Below are positions 53,646-63,945 of a DNA stretch of 64,000 nt, in pieces. Within the stretch, counting starts at the first letter, position 1, and every line of letters begins with the position of its first letter. A model generated the notes under the pieces. The model was not told the DNA's origin. It did no database searches and worked only from the letters and a program-made list of their open reading frames with translations. A program made the translations under genes and the position numbers. Origin of the DNA: Rouxiella sp. WC2420 (GTDB lineage Bacteria > Pseudomonadota > Gammaproteobacteria > Enterobacterales > Enterobacteriaceae); the NCBI RefSeq assembly GCF_041200025.1, contig NZ_CP165628.1, forward strand, positions 3,906,001 through 3,970,000, written 5' to 3'.

Positions 53646-53779
53646 TGCGGGCTACCTGAGATGAGAACGTGCGAGACCGGTCAGGAAGTATGGAATACTC
53701 CCCCACTATGTCAAATGGATCACTTTCCTTCGAATTTACCGCTGCATCAGCCTGAGCAGCGTTTTGGTCAACCATTATA

Positions 53780-53795
53780 CTGGATAAAAAACCAG
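53780..53795. promoter_or_regulatory. LexA (SOS) box of uvrB
   Basis: CTGGATAAAAAACCAG, CTG-N10-CAG; its complement CTGGTTTTTTATCCAG is close to the E. coli uvrB SOS box. DNA damage should induce uvrB. Confidence 0.85.
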
Positions 53796-54069
53796 TCTCA
53801 AGTGGCTATTTTTTGTTAAACGGTTAAGTTGTTCATTTTAGGGCAACACGTCCTCCTCTTTTCCCCATCAAAGGACATTTATCCCCAGATTTTGTCGCGA
53901 CTAAACTTTTACAAGGTCTGCTGACGAAAATTTACACAACCTTGCAGGCAAATTATTAGCGCTATTGATTTTAATTAAGCTGTTGAAAAATATATATTTA
54001 CTTAAAAAGCTGCGAATGCGGACAAACTAAGCTCAACCCGCGCCCTGACTCGCCTGTAGCAAGTTTTAT

Positions 54070-54115
54070 GTCTCTCATGCACAAGGTTATCCACAGGAAT
54101 GGTGGATAACTCACA
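54070..54115. other. Clustered DnaA boxes, DARS1-like locus
   Basis: Three boxes within 35 bp: TCATGCACA (54075-54083, one mismatch), TTATCCACA (54087-54095, perfect) and, on the other strand, TTATCCACC (54101-54109, one mismatch). A further TTATCCCCA is at 53879-53887. In E. coli the DnaA-reactivating sequence DARS1 lies between uvrB and bioD, which is exactly this position. The surrounding 53646-54774 stretch (1.1 kb) is AT-rich and otherwise gene-free, as expected for such a site with IHF or Fis regions. Confidence 0.7.
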
Positions 54116-54774
54116 GCGCGCCGCACGGGACCTGCGTTGACAAAAATCGACATTTTCCTAATCCGGACTCATTTGGCATTTTTTTAGTTATTTTTTTACA
54201 CTTTTATTTCTTTATATATTCAGATTTGACCTAGAAAAGGTCGATCTTTTAGATTGCAAAATCAGTATGTGCATCCTATCGGGACTTTTCTGCTCTTAAG
54301 TCGGTTTAAGCTTGCACCAAAAATTGCGGTCTCGGCACTGGCAAAGTGCACCTCAGGATCGCGGATCTCACATAAACATTATCCCTGATAATGAATTGCC
54401 CCTTCCCCCTACTTGCGCAGCCTTACAAACCCTCAATCAATAGTGTTTAGGAGTTATCTTTTTAAACTTGGCCCAAGAGTTGCAACATTACTTCAGCAGG
54501 TAACCTTTACGAATTATCTGCTGTGTTATCTAAAACAACTTAACTCTCTACTTTTTTAGCAACAGTGAATGCTTTTAAGGCCAATAAACGTCAGTTTTAG
54601 CCGTTTAGCACTGCGGGATAGCCGTTTGTCACCTGTTAATGCTGTTGAAATACGAGACTTAAACGGAATTTAATCCTGTGTTAACAGATTAGCGGCATCG
54701 TAAAAATGTCAGAAATATGACAGGGGTCGTCAATGATGTGTTCAACGGAACGCCTAATAAGTGAGGAACAACTG

Positions 54775-55485
54775 ATGCTAAGCGTAAAAGCAGTTAACCA
54801 ATTTTATGGTCAAAACCATATCCTTTGGGACATCAATCTCGAATTGTATCGCGGACAATGTAATTGCCTGATCGGCCGCAACGGTGTTGGCAAAACGACG
54901 TTGATCAACTGCATCATGGGTCATTTACCCGTGAAAAGTGGATCGATGACTTGGCAGTCGGCCAATCATGAACCGCAGAATTTGCTGATGATGCCGGTGG
55001 AAACCCGCGCGCAGATGGGGATTGGCTATGTACCTCAGGGGCGACAGATTTTCTCGCAGATGAGCGTGGATGAAAACCTGCAGATTGCCATGATGGCCGG
55101 GCGTAACAAAACCCGCCGCGTTCCTTCGCAGGTTTACGATCTGTTTCCTTCGATGAAAGAGATGGGTTCTCGCAAGGCCGGAGAACTGGACGAAAGTCAG
55201 CAGCAGCAACTGGCTATCAGCCGGGCGCTGGTGCAGGAGCCAGAGCTGCTGATCCTCGATGAACCAACAGAGCATACCAGCGAGGCGATGGAAGCCAACA
55301 TGGGCAATATTATCCATCGTCTCAACCGCGACCTTGGCCTGACATTGCTGCTGGTCGGTCATAAACTGCCGTTTATTCGCAGCGTCGCAGACCGTTTCTG
55401 CCTGCTGGACGGCGGGCGCAACGTCGCTCAGGGCACGCTGGAACAGCTGGACGATAATCTGGTGAAAACTTATCTTACTGTCTAA
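54775..55485 (+). CDS. Orphan UrtE/LivF-like ABC ATPase with altered signature motif
   Basis: 236 aa from ATG 54775 (GAGGA upstream), which aligns with UrtE-type starts; an ATG at 54733 with AGGGG upstream is an alternative. Walker A GRNGVGKT (34-41), Q-loop VPQGRQIF (Gln88), Walker B LLILDEP (158-164) and switch His196 are intact. The signature that should read LSGGQ is LDESQ (138-142), and the D-loop region is TEHTSEAM rather than TEGIQPS. It is closest in layout to the urea transporter ATPase UrtE, but no permease, binding protein or urease genes are near. Possibly a non-transport or regulatory ATPase. Confidence 0.8.
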   Translation: MLSVKAVNQFYGQNHILWDINLELYRGQCNCLIGRNGVGKTTLINCIMGHLPVKSGSMTWQSANHEPQNLLMMPVETRAQMGIGYVPQGRQIFSQMSVDENLQIAMMAGRNKTRRVPSQVYDLFPSMKEMGSRKAGELDESQQQQLAISRALVQEPELLILDEPTEHTSEAMEANMGNIIHRLNRDLGLTLLLVGHKLPFIRSVADRFCLLDGGRNVAQGTLEQLDDNLVKTYLTV

Positions 55486-55488
55486 CGC

Positions 55489-56187
55489 TTAGGCCAAAAT
55501 CAAAGCTTTCAACGAAAGATAGCGGCCATGATCGTTAAATTGATGATGTTGAAGATACGGGATCTCGCCCAATAGTGGCGCAGGCAGCAGCCGGGTCAGG
55601 GTTGCAAGATAAGCCTGATGATGCTGCCCCGTTTCCTCTACATCATTGGCGATCCAACCCGCCAGCTTTAGCCCGCTTCGCAAGATAGCCTGCGCGGTCA
55701 GCAGCGCATGGTTGATGCAGCCCAAACGCATACCAACCACTAATATCACCGGCAACTGCTCGTCGATCACCCAGTCGGCGAAGGTGTGTTCCTTGTTAAG
55801 CGGCGTAAACCAGCCTCCCGCACCCTCTACCACGACCCAATCTGCCAAAGGTTCCAGCTCGCGCAATCCCCGGGACAGCTCGGCCAACACGATAGCTTTG
55901 CCCTCAAGCTCGCTGACAATATGCGGCGAGGTCGGCTCACGAAAGGTATAAGGATTGACCTGTTGGTAGCTCAGCGCTACTGAACTGTTAGCCTGTAGCG
56001 CCAGCGCATCACTGTTGCGCAGGCCTTGTGGCGTGATTTCACTGCCCGAGGCGACAGGCTTGTAGCCCGCCGTAGTGAAACCTGCCGTGGCCGCAGCCTG
56101 TAAAAAGGCGCAAGTAGCCACTGTTTTGCCGACTTCAGTATCCGTGCCAGTAATAAACCAGCGCTGCTTGTCGATCGCCCTATCCAT
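55489..56187 (-). CDS. bioD: Dethiobiotin synthetase
   Basis: 232 aa. ATP-dependent carboxylation of DAPA to dethiobiotin. P-loop GTDTEVGKT (14-22), VVVEGAGGWFTPL, and GMRLGCINHALLTAQAI. It overlaps bioC by one base (TAATG). Last gene of bioBFCD; convergent with the ABC ATPase gene 4 nt away. Confidence 0.95.
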   Translation of the reverse strand: MDRAIDKQRWFITGTDTEVGKTVATCAFLQAAATAGFTTAGYKPVASGSEITPQGLRNSDALALQANSSVALSYQQVNPYTFREPTSPHIVSELEGKAIVLAELSRGLRELEPLADWVVVEGAGGWFTPLNKEHTFADWVIDEQLPVILVVGMRLGCINHALLTAQAILRSGLKLAGWIANDVEETGQHHQAYLATLTRLLPAPLLGEIPYLQHHQFNDHGRYLSLKALILA

Positions 56188-56969
56188 TATTCTTCTTCAA
56201 CATAAATAATCCCGTAAACCAAACGATAGGTCAGCGGCAGTTGCCCATCCTGACGGGCAAAATGCTGTTCGACACTTGCCAGACGGGACCGTCCGCCCAA
56301 GCCGCCCAGTCGCCCGCCTTTGATATGGGTAGCCCCAATGCCCTTGAGCGAACGCATCAGGCTCATCACATCAGGAAACAGCGCAGTATGCTGGCTGAAC
56401 TCGACGTGATGAGTAAAGGGCGCGCAGGCTTCGGCGATTTTATCCGGCGTAAGAAACTTATTAACGTGAGGACGGCCATCGACCTTCATCCACGCCTGCG
56501 ACAGCTCGAGCAGAGAATGTTCTGCCAGAGTCGAGAACAGCACCACTCCACCCGGACGCGTTACCCGCACCAGCTCTTGCAGCGCGCGCGGCAACGCATT
56601 GCACCACTGCACGGCAAGATTGCTGAAACTGACGTCCACCGAGTTGCTTTCCAGCGGCAGGCGCTCAATGTCACCGGGTAAATAATGTGCGGCAGAATTT
56701 AACTCCCGCGCCCGCGCCAGCATGCCCTCGGAGAGATCTAAAGCGGTGACTGTTTTACCCAACGCCTGCCAGCAACGGCTGAAATAGCCCGTGCCGCAAC
56801 CGGCATCCAGCACTTGTGGCCCTAATTCAACGCCCTGTTGCTCAGCCATGGCTATCAGGGTTTCGCCACTCAGACGCTGCAACTCTGCGGCACCTTCGTA
56901 ACTGTGGGCCGCACGACTAAACGCATTGGCGACCGCTTTTTTATTCACTAATTCGGTAACTGCACCCAT
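56187..56969 (-). CDS. bioC: Malonyl-ACP O-methyltransferase
   Basis: 260 aa SAM-dependent enzyme that methylates malonyl-ACP to start pimelate synthesis. SAM-binding [15 protein letters not shown], acidic loop [27 protein letters not shown] and [15 protein letters not shown] are BioC blocks. Start ATG 56969 with CTGGAG upstream; it overlaps the end of bioF by 29 nt. Confidence 0.94.
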   Translation of the reverse strand: MGAVTELVNKKAVANAFSRAAHSYEGAAELQRLSGETLIAMAEQQGVELGPQVLDAGCGTGYFSRCWQALGKTVTALDLSEGMLARARELNSAAHYLPGDIERLPLESNSVDVSFSNLAVQWCNALPRALQELVRVTRPGGVVLFSTLAEHSLLELSQAWMKVDGRPHVNKFLTPDKIAEACAPFTHHVEFSQHTALFPDVMSLMRSLKGIGATHIKGGRLGGLGGRSRLASVEQHFARQDGQLPLTYRLVYGIIYVEEE

Positions 56970-58104
56970 TCAGGGACTCCAGCAAAATATCAATATCTTC
57001 AGGCTTATGGGCAGCCGTCAGGGTCAGACGCAACCGTGCACTGCCTGGTGGCACCGTCGGCGGGCGAATCGCGCTGACCCACAGACCCTGCTTGCGCAAC
57101 CGCTGCGCCCATTGCAGTGCTGGCTGATTCTCACCGATGATCAATGGCTGAATCGCGCTCGATGAATCGGCAAGCTCTAGACCCAACTGCCCGGCACCCG
57201 TTCTAAAACGGGCAATGTTATTGGCCAGTTTATCACGCAGGTCATCGCCTTGCTGAATACATGTCAACGCGGCCTGTAACGCACAAACCTGGGCCGCGGG
57301 CATTGCGGTGCTGTAAATCAGATGGCGAGCAAACTGCAACAAGTAATCGGCAGTAGCTTGATCGCATAGCACCGCCGCACCGCTGCAGCCCATCGCTTTT
57401 CCAAAGGTCAGCACCAGCAGCTCGGGTTTAATCCCTTGCTGCCAGCAGCTACCGCGACCTTGCTCGCCCAGTACGCCGACGCCGTGTGCATCATCGACCA
57501 TCAGCCAGCCGCCGTATTGTTTTGTCAGCCTATGCAGGGCGGCCAAAGGTGCCGCATCGCCGTCCATGCTAAAGATACCTTCGGTGACTACCAGTGTTTC
57601 TCCCGCCAGAGGCTTTTCCAGCAATCGTTGTAATGCCGCAGGCTGATTGTGGGCAAAACGCCGCAACTGGGCCGGGGAATGCACCGCCGCCTCAAGCAGC
57701 GAGGCGTGACTGAGTTTATCGGCGAGGACCCGGTCTTCTCCCTGCATCATCGCCGCCAACACCGCCTGATTAGCGGCAAAACCAGAGATAAAAAGCAAGG
57801 CGCGGGGATAACCCTGCCACTCCGCCAGCTGCTGTTCAAACTGCTGATGTACCTGAGAAAAGCCGGTAACGTGGCCTGAACCGCCGCTGCCGACACCATA
57901 TTTTTCCGCACCGCGCTGCCAGGCGGCGATCAGCTCAGGATGCTGCGATAACCCGAGATAATCGTTACCGGAAAAGTTCAGATAGCGGCGATCGCCCTGT
58001 TGCAGCCAGCGGCCATTGCCGCCGTGATTAGGCTGCCGCTGGCGAAAAGCGTCGGCCTGTCGCCGCTCGGCAATCGCTGCATCAAAACGCGCATGCCACG
58101 ACAT
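56941..58104 (-). CDS. bioF: 8-amino-7-oxononanoate synthase
   Basis: 387 aa from ATG 58104 (GGGGG eight bases upstream). PLP enzyme condensing pimeloyl-ACP and alanine. PLP lysine Lys236 in LTFGKAMG, at the same number as in E. coli, which supports this start over the ATG at 58119. [23 protein letters not shown] and [11 protein letters not shown] are conserved. It lies 60 nt after bioB. Confidence 0.95.
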   Translation of the reverse strand: MSWHARFDAAIAERRQADAFRQRQPNHGGNGRWLQQGDRRYLNFSGNDYLGLSQHPELIAAWQRGAEKYGVGSGGSGHVTGFSQVHQQFEQQLAEWQGYPRALLFISGFAANQAVLAAMMQGEDRVLADKLSHASLLEAAVHSPAQLRRFAHNQPAALQRLLEKPLAGETLVVTEGIFSMDGDAAPLAALHRLTKQYGGWLMVDDAHGVGVLGEQGRGSCWQQGIKPELLVLTFGKAMGCSGAAVLCDQATADYLLQFARHLIYSTAMPAAQVCALQAALTCIQQGDDLRDKLANNIARFRTGAGQLGLELADSSSAIQPLIIGENQPALQWAQRLRKQGLWVSAIRPPTVPPGSARLRLTLTAAHKPEDIDILLESLNGCSYRISE

Positions 58105-58164
58105 AATCAATGCCCCCATTGCTGGTGACGAAAACGAAACCTTGGCATAAACCGCATCCGCACG

Positions 58165-59202
58165 TTAGCGCGCAGCATTGTAAAATTGCTCGCTGTCGGC
58201 ATGCAGCAACTGTGAACTCAACGCCTGCTGCTGTTCTTCATCGCCCATTTCTGTGGCGAAATTTTGTGGATTCAGGCCAAGCTTGCCGAACAGGATCAGG
58301 TCTTTATCTTCTGCCGGATTCGGCGTAGTCAGGAGTTTGCAGCCGTAGAAAATCGAGTTTGCACCTGCCATAAAGCACATCGCCTGCGTCTGCTCGCTCA
58401 TTTGCTCGCGACCGGCGGAAAGGCGCACGTAAGATGTCGGCATCATGATGCGCGCAATCGCAATAGTACGAATAAAATCAAACGGATCGACGTCGGCGTT
58501 ATCGGCCATCGGGGTGCCTTTAACCTTGACCAGCATGTTGATCGGCACACTCTCGGGCGGCACCGGCAGATTCGCCAGCTGCATCAGCAGGCCCGCACGG
58601 TCTTTAACCGTTTCTCCCAATCCGACAATCCCCCCCGAGCAAACTTTGATCCCCGCACCACGCACTTCCTGCAACGTATCCAGCCTTTCCTGATAGCTGC
58701 GAGTCGTGATTACGCTGCCATAAAATTCCGGCGAGGTGTCGAGATTATGATTGTAAAAATCCAGCCCGGCATTCGCCAGACGCTGCGCCTGCAAGGTGTT
58801 CAGCGTGCCCAACGTCATGCAGGTTTCCATGCCCAGCGCTTTGACGCCCTGCACCATCTGCTCGAGATACGGCATATCACGGTCGTGCGGATTCTTCCAC
58901 GCCGCGCCCATGCAGAAGCGAGTCGAACCCGCAGCCCTGGCCTGGCGCGCCGACTCCAATACTTGCTGAACTTCCATCAGCTTCTCGGATTCAAGCCCGG
59001 TTTTATAACGCGAACTTTGCGGACAGTATTTGCAGTCTTCTGGACAGGCACCCGTCTTGATCGACAGCAGCGTGCTGACTTGCACCTGTCGCGAGTCGAA
59101 ATGTTGACGGTGAATCTGCTGCGCTTCAAACATCAGTTCCAGAAAGGGTTTTTCGAATAGCGCTTTTGTTTGCTCATAAGTCCAACGAGGGCGGGTTGTC
59201 AT
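58165..59202 (-). CDS. bioB: Biotin synthase
   Basis: 345 aa from ATG 59202 (GGAGATGTCTT upstream). Radical SAM enzyme inserting sulfur into dethiobiotin. 4Fe-4S cysteines C53, C57, C60 (CPEDCKYC), [21 protein letters not shown] and [10 protein letters not shown] with the Arg ligand of the 2Fe-2S cluster. First gene of bioBFCD, divergent from bioA across the BirA operator. Confidence 0.97.
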   Translation of the reverse strand: MTTRPRWTYEQTKALFEKPFLELMFEAQQIHRQHFDSRQVQVSTLLSIKTGACPEDCKYCPQSSRYKTGLESEKLMEVQQVLESARQARAAGSTRFCMGAAWKNPHDRDMPYLEQMVQGVKALGMETCMTLGTLNTLQAQRLANAGLDFYNHNLDTSPEFYGSVITTRSYQERLDTLQEVRGAGIKVCSGGIVGLGETVKDRAGLLMQLANLPVPPESVPINMLVKVKGTPMADNADVDPFDFIRTIAIARIMMPTSYVRLSAGREQMSEQTQAMCFMAGANSIFYGCKLLTTPNPAEDKDLILFGKLGLNPQNFATEMGDEEQQQALSSQLLHADSEQFYNAAR

Positions 59203-59227
59203 AAGACATCTCCAAAAGTAATGATAT

Positions 59228-59263
59228 ACCGTCAACCATTTTTGATTTATTTTAGTTTACGGT
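59228..59263. promoter_or_regulatory. BirA operator (bioO)
   Basis: ACCGTCAACC-N16-AGTTTACGGT: half-sites match at 8 of 10 positions with the 16-bp spacing of the E. coli bio operator (TTGTAAACC-N16-GGTTTACAA type). It overlaps the face-to-face bioA and bioB promoters, so biotin-loaded BirA should shut both. Confidence 0.85.
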
Positions 59264-59326
59264 CAACGTAATATTTTATTTTTGGTTTACGACTAATTTT
59301 CGACCTGACTTTTGCAAGGAATTTTC

Positions 59327-60604
59327 ATGACGCCCGCCGACCTCGAATTTGATCAACGACATATCTGGCATCCCTACACTTCTATGATCCAGCCACTGCC
59401 GACCTATGCGGTGGAATCTGCGCAAGGGGTGCTGCTCAATCTGGCCGATGGCCGCCAACTGATTGACGGCATGTCATCCTGGTGGGCCGCAATCCACGGC
59501 TATAACCACCCGCAGTTAAATCAGGCGGCAATTGAACAGATTGGCAAGATGTCGCACGTAATGTTTGGCGGTATCACTCATCCGGCGGCGATCGCGCTGT
59601 CAAAACAGTTGGTAGCCATCACTCCAGAAGGCCTGGAATGCGTATTTTTGGCTGATTCAGGATCGGTGGCAGTTGAGGTGTCACTAAAGATGGCAATGCA
59701 ATACTGGCAGGCGCGCGGCGAAAAACGTCAAAAGCTGTTAACCCTGCGCCACGGTTATCACGGCGATACTTTTGGCGCGATGGCGGTGTGTGACCCGCAG
59801 AACTCGATGCACAGTCTGTATCAGGGATATTTGCCAGAACATTTGTTTGCCCCTGCGCCTCAGTGCCGTTTTGATGGCGAATGGCACGCAGAGGACATTG
59901 CACCTTTTGTGGCACTGTTGAAAGAGCATGAAAAAGACATTGCCGCAGTCATTCTTGAGCCGGTAGTTCAGGGCGCAGGCGGGATGCGAATTTATCACCC
60001 CGAGTATCTGCGTCAGGTGCGAAAACTTTGCGATGAAACAGGCATTCTGATGATTGCCGACGAGATAGCGACCGGCTTTGGCCGCACCGGCAAGCTGTTC
60101 GCCTGCGAACATGCCGGGATCGCACCGGACATTCTTTGTCTCGGCAAGGCGCTGACGGGCGGCTACATGACACTGTCCGCCACGCTGACGACCCGCGAGG
60201 TCGCTAACGTCATCAGCAATGGCGAAGCGGGATGCTTTATGCACGGCCCGACTTTTATGGGCAATCCGCTGGCCTGCGCCGTCGCCAGCGCCAGCCTGTC
60301 ATTACTGGCAGAAAACCGCTGGCCGCAGCAGGTCGCAGCAATTGAAGAGCAGCTTAACGCCGAGCTTGCGCCACTCAAACTTCATCCGGCAGTGGCTGAT
60401 GTGCGAGTGTTGGGAGCGATCGGCGTGGTGGAAATGCGCCAACCCGTGGAGATGGCACACCTGCAGCAGCATTTTGTTGCGCAAGGAGTGTGGATCAGGC
60501 CGTTTGGCAAACTGATTTATCTAATGCCGCCGTACGTGATTACCCCTGAGCAGTTGCGTCAGCTCACGCAGGCAGTGGCCAGCGCTCTGCAACAGCTTTA
60601 TTAA
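59327..60604 (+). CDS. bioA: Adenosylmethionine-8-amino-7-oxononanoate aminotransferase
   Basis: 425 aa from ATG 59327 (AAGGA upstream). PLP class III aminotransferase using SAM as amino donor to make DAPA. PLP lysine Lys274 in [11 protein letters not shown], same number as E. coli. [25 protein letters not shown] and [14 protein letters not shown] are conserved BioA blocks. Divergent from bioB. Confidence 0.96.
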   Translation: MTPADLEFDQRHIWHPYTSMIQPLPTYAVESAQGVLLNLADGRQLIDGMSSWWAAIHGYNHPQLNQAAIEQIGKMSHVMFGGITHPAAIALSKQLVAITPEGLECVFLADSGSVAVEVSLKMAMQYWQARGEKRQKLLTLRHGYHGDTFGAMAVCDPQNSMHSLYQGYLPEHLFAPAPQCRFDGEWHAEDIAPFVALLKEHEKDIAAVILEPVVQGAGGMRIYHPEYLRQVRKLCDETGILMIADEIATGFGRTGKLFACEHAGIAPDILCLGKALTGGYMTLSATLTTREVANVISNGEAGCFMHGPTFMGNPLACAVASASLSLLAENRWPQQVAAIEEQLNAELAPLKLHPAVADVRVLGAIGVVEMRQPVEMAHLQQHFVAQGVWIRPFGKLIYLMPPYVITPEQLRQLTQAVASALQQLY

Positions 60605-60646
60605 AGCTTGCTGCCCGTGCGAACTGAACTTTGCCGCAGGTGTGAG

Positions 60647-61651
60647 CTAAACTTTGCCGCCAGTACGGACTAGCTGTCGTGAGGCAGCCAGCAGGGTATC
60701 AAGCCTGTTGCGGCTTTCACCAGCCTGCTGATTGAGAAAATCGATGGCAACCTGCAGCGCCGGGTTTGGATTATCGGGGTAAAGCAGTTGATAACTTGCC
60801 CCGCTGGCGACACAAAGAGTAAACGGCGCGATCACTCTGTGGGCCTGCAAATCATCCTCAATCAGCGTGAGATCGCCGATCGCCACGCCGTAACCTTGCA
60901 ACGCCGAGTTAATCGCCAGATCCAGGGTGTCAAAATGCTGGGACTTGCTTGAGGGCAATACCTGTACGCCAGCGGTTTTAAGCCAAAGCAGCCAGTCACG
61001 ACGATCGCGGGTCGGATGCAGCAGCGTTTGATCCGCCAGACTGCCAAGCCCGATATTTTCTGTCTTTGTCGTTAAAAGATCAGGCTTTGTCGCTAAAAGA
61101 TCCGGCACGCAAACTGGCGTCAGTACTTCATCGAACAGATGCAGCACGTTGGCCGCATTCTCAACCGGTCTTCCAAACACCACCGCCGCATCAAAATGTT
61201 CGCTGCTAAAATCCACCCCATGCGCCACCGAAGCAGTGAGCTCGATCTGCATATCCGGACGATCGTTTTGCAGCTGGATCACCCGCGGTAACAGCCAGCG
61301 CATCGAACAGGTTGGACACTTGATGCGCACGGTATCAGGATGACTCGCTACCCGTTGCAGCGCCTCGCCCATTTGTGTCATGGCCATCTGTATCGGCGGC
61401 AACAGCTGCGCGCCTCGCGGTGTCAGCGTCAATCCCCTTGCCTGCCTGACAAACAGCGGATACCCAAGATGCGCTTCTAGCCCGGTGACCTGCCTGCTTA
61501 CCGCACCTTGCGTGATGTGCAACAGCTCGGCGGCGCGCGTCAGATTCAAGGCTTGAGCAACGATGACAAATGTCTTGAGCAAGTTTAGCGGCGGTAAATT
61601 GAGTGCCGAATTTGGCAAAGAATGAGGCGAAAAACCCGAGTGTGAACGCAT
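60647..61651 (-). CDS. LysR-family regulator (GcvA-like)
   Basis: 334 aa. The helix-turn-helix is preceded by an unusual 20-residue Ser/Pro/Asn-rich tail: NLLKTFVIVAQALNLTRAAELLHITQGAVSRQVTGLE. The effector domain has CPTCSMRWLLPRVIQLQNDRPD. An internal imperfect duplication (LLATKPDLLTTKTENI) lies near residue 190. It is divergent from the aminotransferase gene, which with the binding-protein gene behind it is the likely target. Confidence 0.87.
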   Translation of the reverse strand: MRSHSGFSPHSLPNSALNLPPLNLLKTFVIVAQALNLTRAAELLHITQGAVSRQVTGLEAHLGYPLFVRQARGLTLTPRGAQLLPPIQMAMTQMGEALQRVASHPDTVRIKCPTCSMRWLLPRVIQLQNDRPDMQIELTASVAHGVDFSSEHFDAAVVFGRPVENAANVLHLFDEVLTPVCVPDLLATKPDLLTTKTENIGLGSLADQTLLHPTRDRRDWLLWLKTAGVQVLPSSKSQHFDTLDLAINSALQGYGVAIGDLTLIEDDLQAHRVIAPFTLCVASGASYQLLYPDNPNPALQVAIDFLNQQAGESRNRLDTLLAASRQLVRTGGKV

Positions 61652-61781
61652 TGTGGTTTGGCTCCAGCCATGACGTCAGATCATGGTAAGTATGACAAAC
61701 TTTCTATTGTGGACCTAACGAATCTATTGCTTAATCAAACATCACTATTCTGCCCATCCGTTACTGCCCACAGGAGTTAGC

Positions 61782-62936
61782 ATGAAAAGCGCCATGTCCC
61801 CGCAGTCGAAATTACCCGACGTCGGCACCACGATTTTTACCGTTATTGGCCAGCTAAGCGCCGAGCATAACGCACTTAACCTGTCTCAGGGCGCGCCAAA
61901 CTTTTCATGCCAACCTGCGCTGATTGACGCCGTAGCCCAGTCGATGCGTGCAGGCCAAAACCAGTATGCGCCAATGAGCGGCGTTGCGGCGCTGCGTCAG
62001 GCACTGTCTGCCAAGGTCGAAGCGCTGTATGGCAGCCATTATGATGCCGACGAGGAAGTCACCATTACTGCCAGCGCCAGTGAAGGGATTTATTCTGCCA
62101 TCAGCGCGCTGGTTCATCCGGGCGACGAGGTAATCTATTTCGAACCGGCCTTCGACAGCTACTCGCCGATTGTCAGACTGCAAGGTGCAACGCCAGTGCC
62201 GATCACTCTGTCGATGGAAGATTTCAGCATCAACTGGGATGAAGTGTCGAGCGCTATCAACAGCCGGACGCGGATGATCATTATCAACAGCCCGCACAAC
62301 CCGACGGGCGCGATTTTCACCCAGCACGACGTCGACAGACTTACCGCGTTGACCCGCAATACCAACATCGTGATCCTGTCCGATGAAGTCTACGAGCACG
62401 TGGTTTTTGACGGCGAACGTCATGAGAGCATGGCGCGTCATGCGGAACTTGCCGAGCGCAGCGTAATTGTTTCCTCGTTTGGCAAAACCTATCACGTTAC
62501 CGGCTGGCGCGTGGGCTACACGCTGGCCCCAGCGGCGCTGATGGACGAGATCCGCAAGATCCACCAGTTTATGGTCTTTACCGCCGATACCCCAATGCAA
62601 TACGCGTTTGCCGAGGCGCTGGCCAGTCCGCAAAGTTATTTGGGACTGGCTGATTTTTATCAGCAAAAACGTGATTTACTGATTAATGCGTTGCAGGGTT
62701 CACGTTTCGAACTGCTGCCAACGCGCGGCAGCTTCTTTATGCTCGCCAGATTCAGTCATTTCAGCCCGCTGAGTGACGATGAGTTTGTGCTGAGTCTGAT
62801 TCGCGATCATCAGGTTTCCAGTATTCCGCTGTCGGCATTTTACAGCGGTAATAAACCTACTGGACTGATTCGCCTAAGCTTTGCCAAAGACGATGCGACA
62901 TTAATTGAAGGCGCGCGCCGTTTGAGCGGCGTTTAA
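61782..62936 (+). CDS. PLP-dependent aminotransferase, methionine aminotransferase (YbdL) type
   Basis: 384 aa, CAGGAGTTAGC before the ATG. Class I fold. QSKLPDVGTTIFT and NQYAPMSGVAALR are the YbdL/KAT N-terminal blocks; NSPHNPTGAI, SDEVYEHVVFDG and PLP lysine Lys235 in SSFGKTYHVTGWRVGY follow. E. coli YbdL prefers methionine, histidine and phenylalanine with keto acids. 24 nt before an amino-acid-binding protein gene, so uptake and transamination of one amino acid may be linked. Confidence 0.9.
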   Translation: MKSAMSPQSKLPDVGTTIFTVIGQLSAEHNALNLSQGAPNFSCQPALIDAVAQSMRAGQNQYAPMSGVAALRQALSAKVEALYGSHYDADEEVTITASASEGIYSAISALVHPGDEVIYFEPAFDSYSPIVRLQGATPVPITLSMEDFSINWDEVSSAINSRTRMIIINSPHNPTGAIFTQHDVDRLTALTRNTNIVILSDEVYEHVVFDGERHESMARHAELAERSVIVSSFGKTYHVTGWRVGYTLAPAALMDEIRKIHQFMVFTADTPMQYAFAEALASPQSYLGLADFYQQKRDLLINALQGSRFELLPTRGSFFMLARFSHFSPLSDDEFVLSLIRDHQVSSIPLSAFYSGNKPTGLIRLSFAKDDATLIEGARRLSGV

Positions 62937-62960
62937 AACATCACTTCTGGAGCGATAAAA

Positions 62961-63740
62961 ATGCATAAATTGAAAAGCCTGATGCTGCTGAGCTGTGCCT
63001 TGGCATCTTTTTCTTCCATGGCTACAAGCTCGACCATCAAGTTTGGCCTTGAGGCGCTGTATCCGCCGTTTGAATCCAAATCGGCCACTGGCGAGCTGCA
63101 AGGGTTTGATATCGACGTCGGCAATGCGGTCTGTGCGGCGGCAAAGGCCAAATGTGAGTGGAGCGAAACCTCGTTCGACGGCCTAATCCCTGCCCTTCAG
63201 GCGCGTAAGTTCGACGCCATCAACTCGGCCATGAACGCCACCGATAAACGTCGTCAGGCGATTGATTTCACAACCGTTATTTATCGTATCCCGACCAAAC
63301 TGATTGCGAAAACCGACTCTGGCCTGCTGCCGGATGCCGCGTCGTTGAAAGGCAAGCACATTGGCGTGTTACAGGGTTCGATTCAGGAAACTTATGCGCA
63401 GGCTCACTGGGCGCCGCAGGGTGTCGATATTGTGTCATATCAGGACCAGGATCAGGTCTATCTCGATTTGACCTCAGGCCGTCTTGACGGAACGCTGGTC
63501 ATGGCACCGGCGGGCCAGAAAGGCTTCCTCGATCGCCCGGACGGCAAGGGTTATGGCTTCGTCGGCGATTCCGTGCGTGATGACAAAATCCTCGGCAGCG
63601 GCATTGCTTTTGGCGTGCGTAAAGGCGATACCGCCAACAAAGAGCGCCTCGACAAAGCCATTGCGCAAATCAAGCAAGACGGCGTCGTTACCCGGCTGGC
63701 GAAAAAATATTTTGGCGATCTCGACGTAACTGCCAAATAA
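62961..63740 (+). CDS. Periplasmic amino-acid-binding protein (HisJ/ArgT/ArtJ-type)
   Basis: 259 aa. A signal peptide of about 21 residues ends SMA/TSS. IKFGLEALYPPFESKSATGELQGFDIDVGNAVC is the classic family-3 binding-protein start; WSETSFDGLIPALQARKFDAI, Cys pair, and DKRRQAIDFTTVIYR follow. The pattern resembles Lys/Arg/ornithine- or His-binding proteins. No permease or ATPase genes follow, so it must use a transporter encoded elsewhere. Confidence 0.9.
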   Translation: MHKLKSLMLLSCALASFSSMATSSTIKFGLEALYPPFESKSATGELQGFDIDVGNAVCAAAKAKCEWSETSFDGLIPALQARKFDAINSAMNATDKRRQAIDFTTVIYRIPTKLIAKTDSGLLPDAASLKGKHIGVLQGSIQETYAQAHWAPQGVDIVSYQDQDQVYLDLTSGRLDGTLVMAPAGQKGFLDRPDGKGYGFVGDSVRDDKILGSGIAFGVRKGDTANKERLDKAIAQIKQDGVVTRLAKKYFGDLDVTAK

Positions 63741-63754
63741 GCTTGAGGTTTCTC

Positions 63755-63780
63755 CCGCCACTATCATCAGATGGTGGCGG
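63755..63780 (+). terminator. Hairpin after the binding-protein gene
   Basis: CCGCCA/TGGCGG with further pairing of the flanks; weak T-content after it. Confidence 0.5.
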
Positions 63781-63945
63781 ATAACTTGACCATTCCCCGC
63801 AATAATCCTTTTATTATTATTCATTAACAAAATACTCCTGCCAATTCCTGTACCTTGCCGCGGGTCCCCTGTAGTGTCGCTTACACGTTTCGCCTTGCGT
63901 TCTATACTTATACTTGGTGGAAGTTTTTAAATATAAGGAATCAGT

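Noticed and set aside
58264-59160. Long open frame (298 codons) antisense to bioB
   Set aside because: It lies entirely within a well-supported gene on the other strand, has no ribosome site or family resemblance, and antisense frames of this length are common in GC-rich coding DNA.
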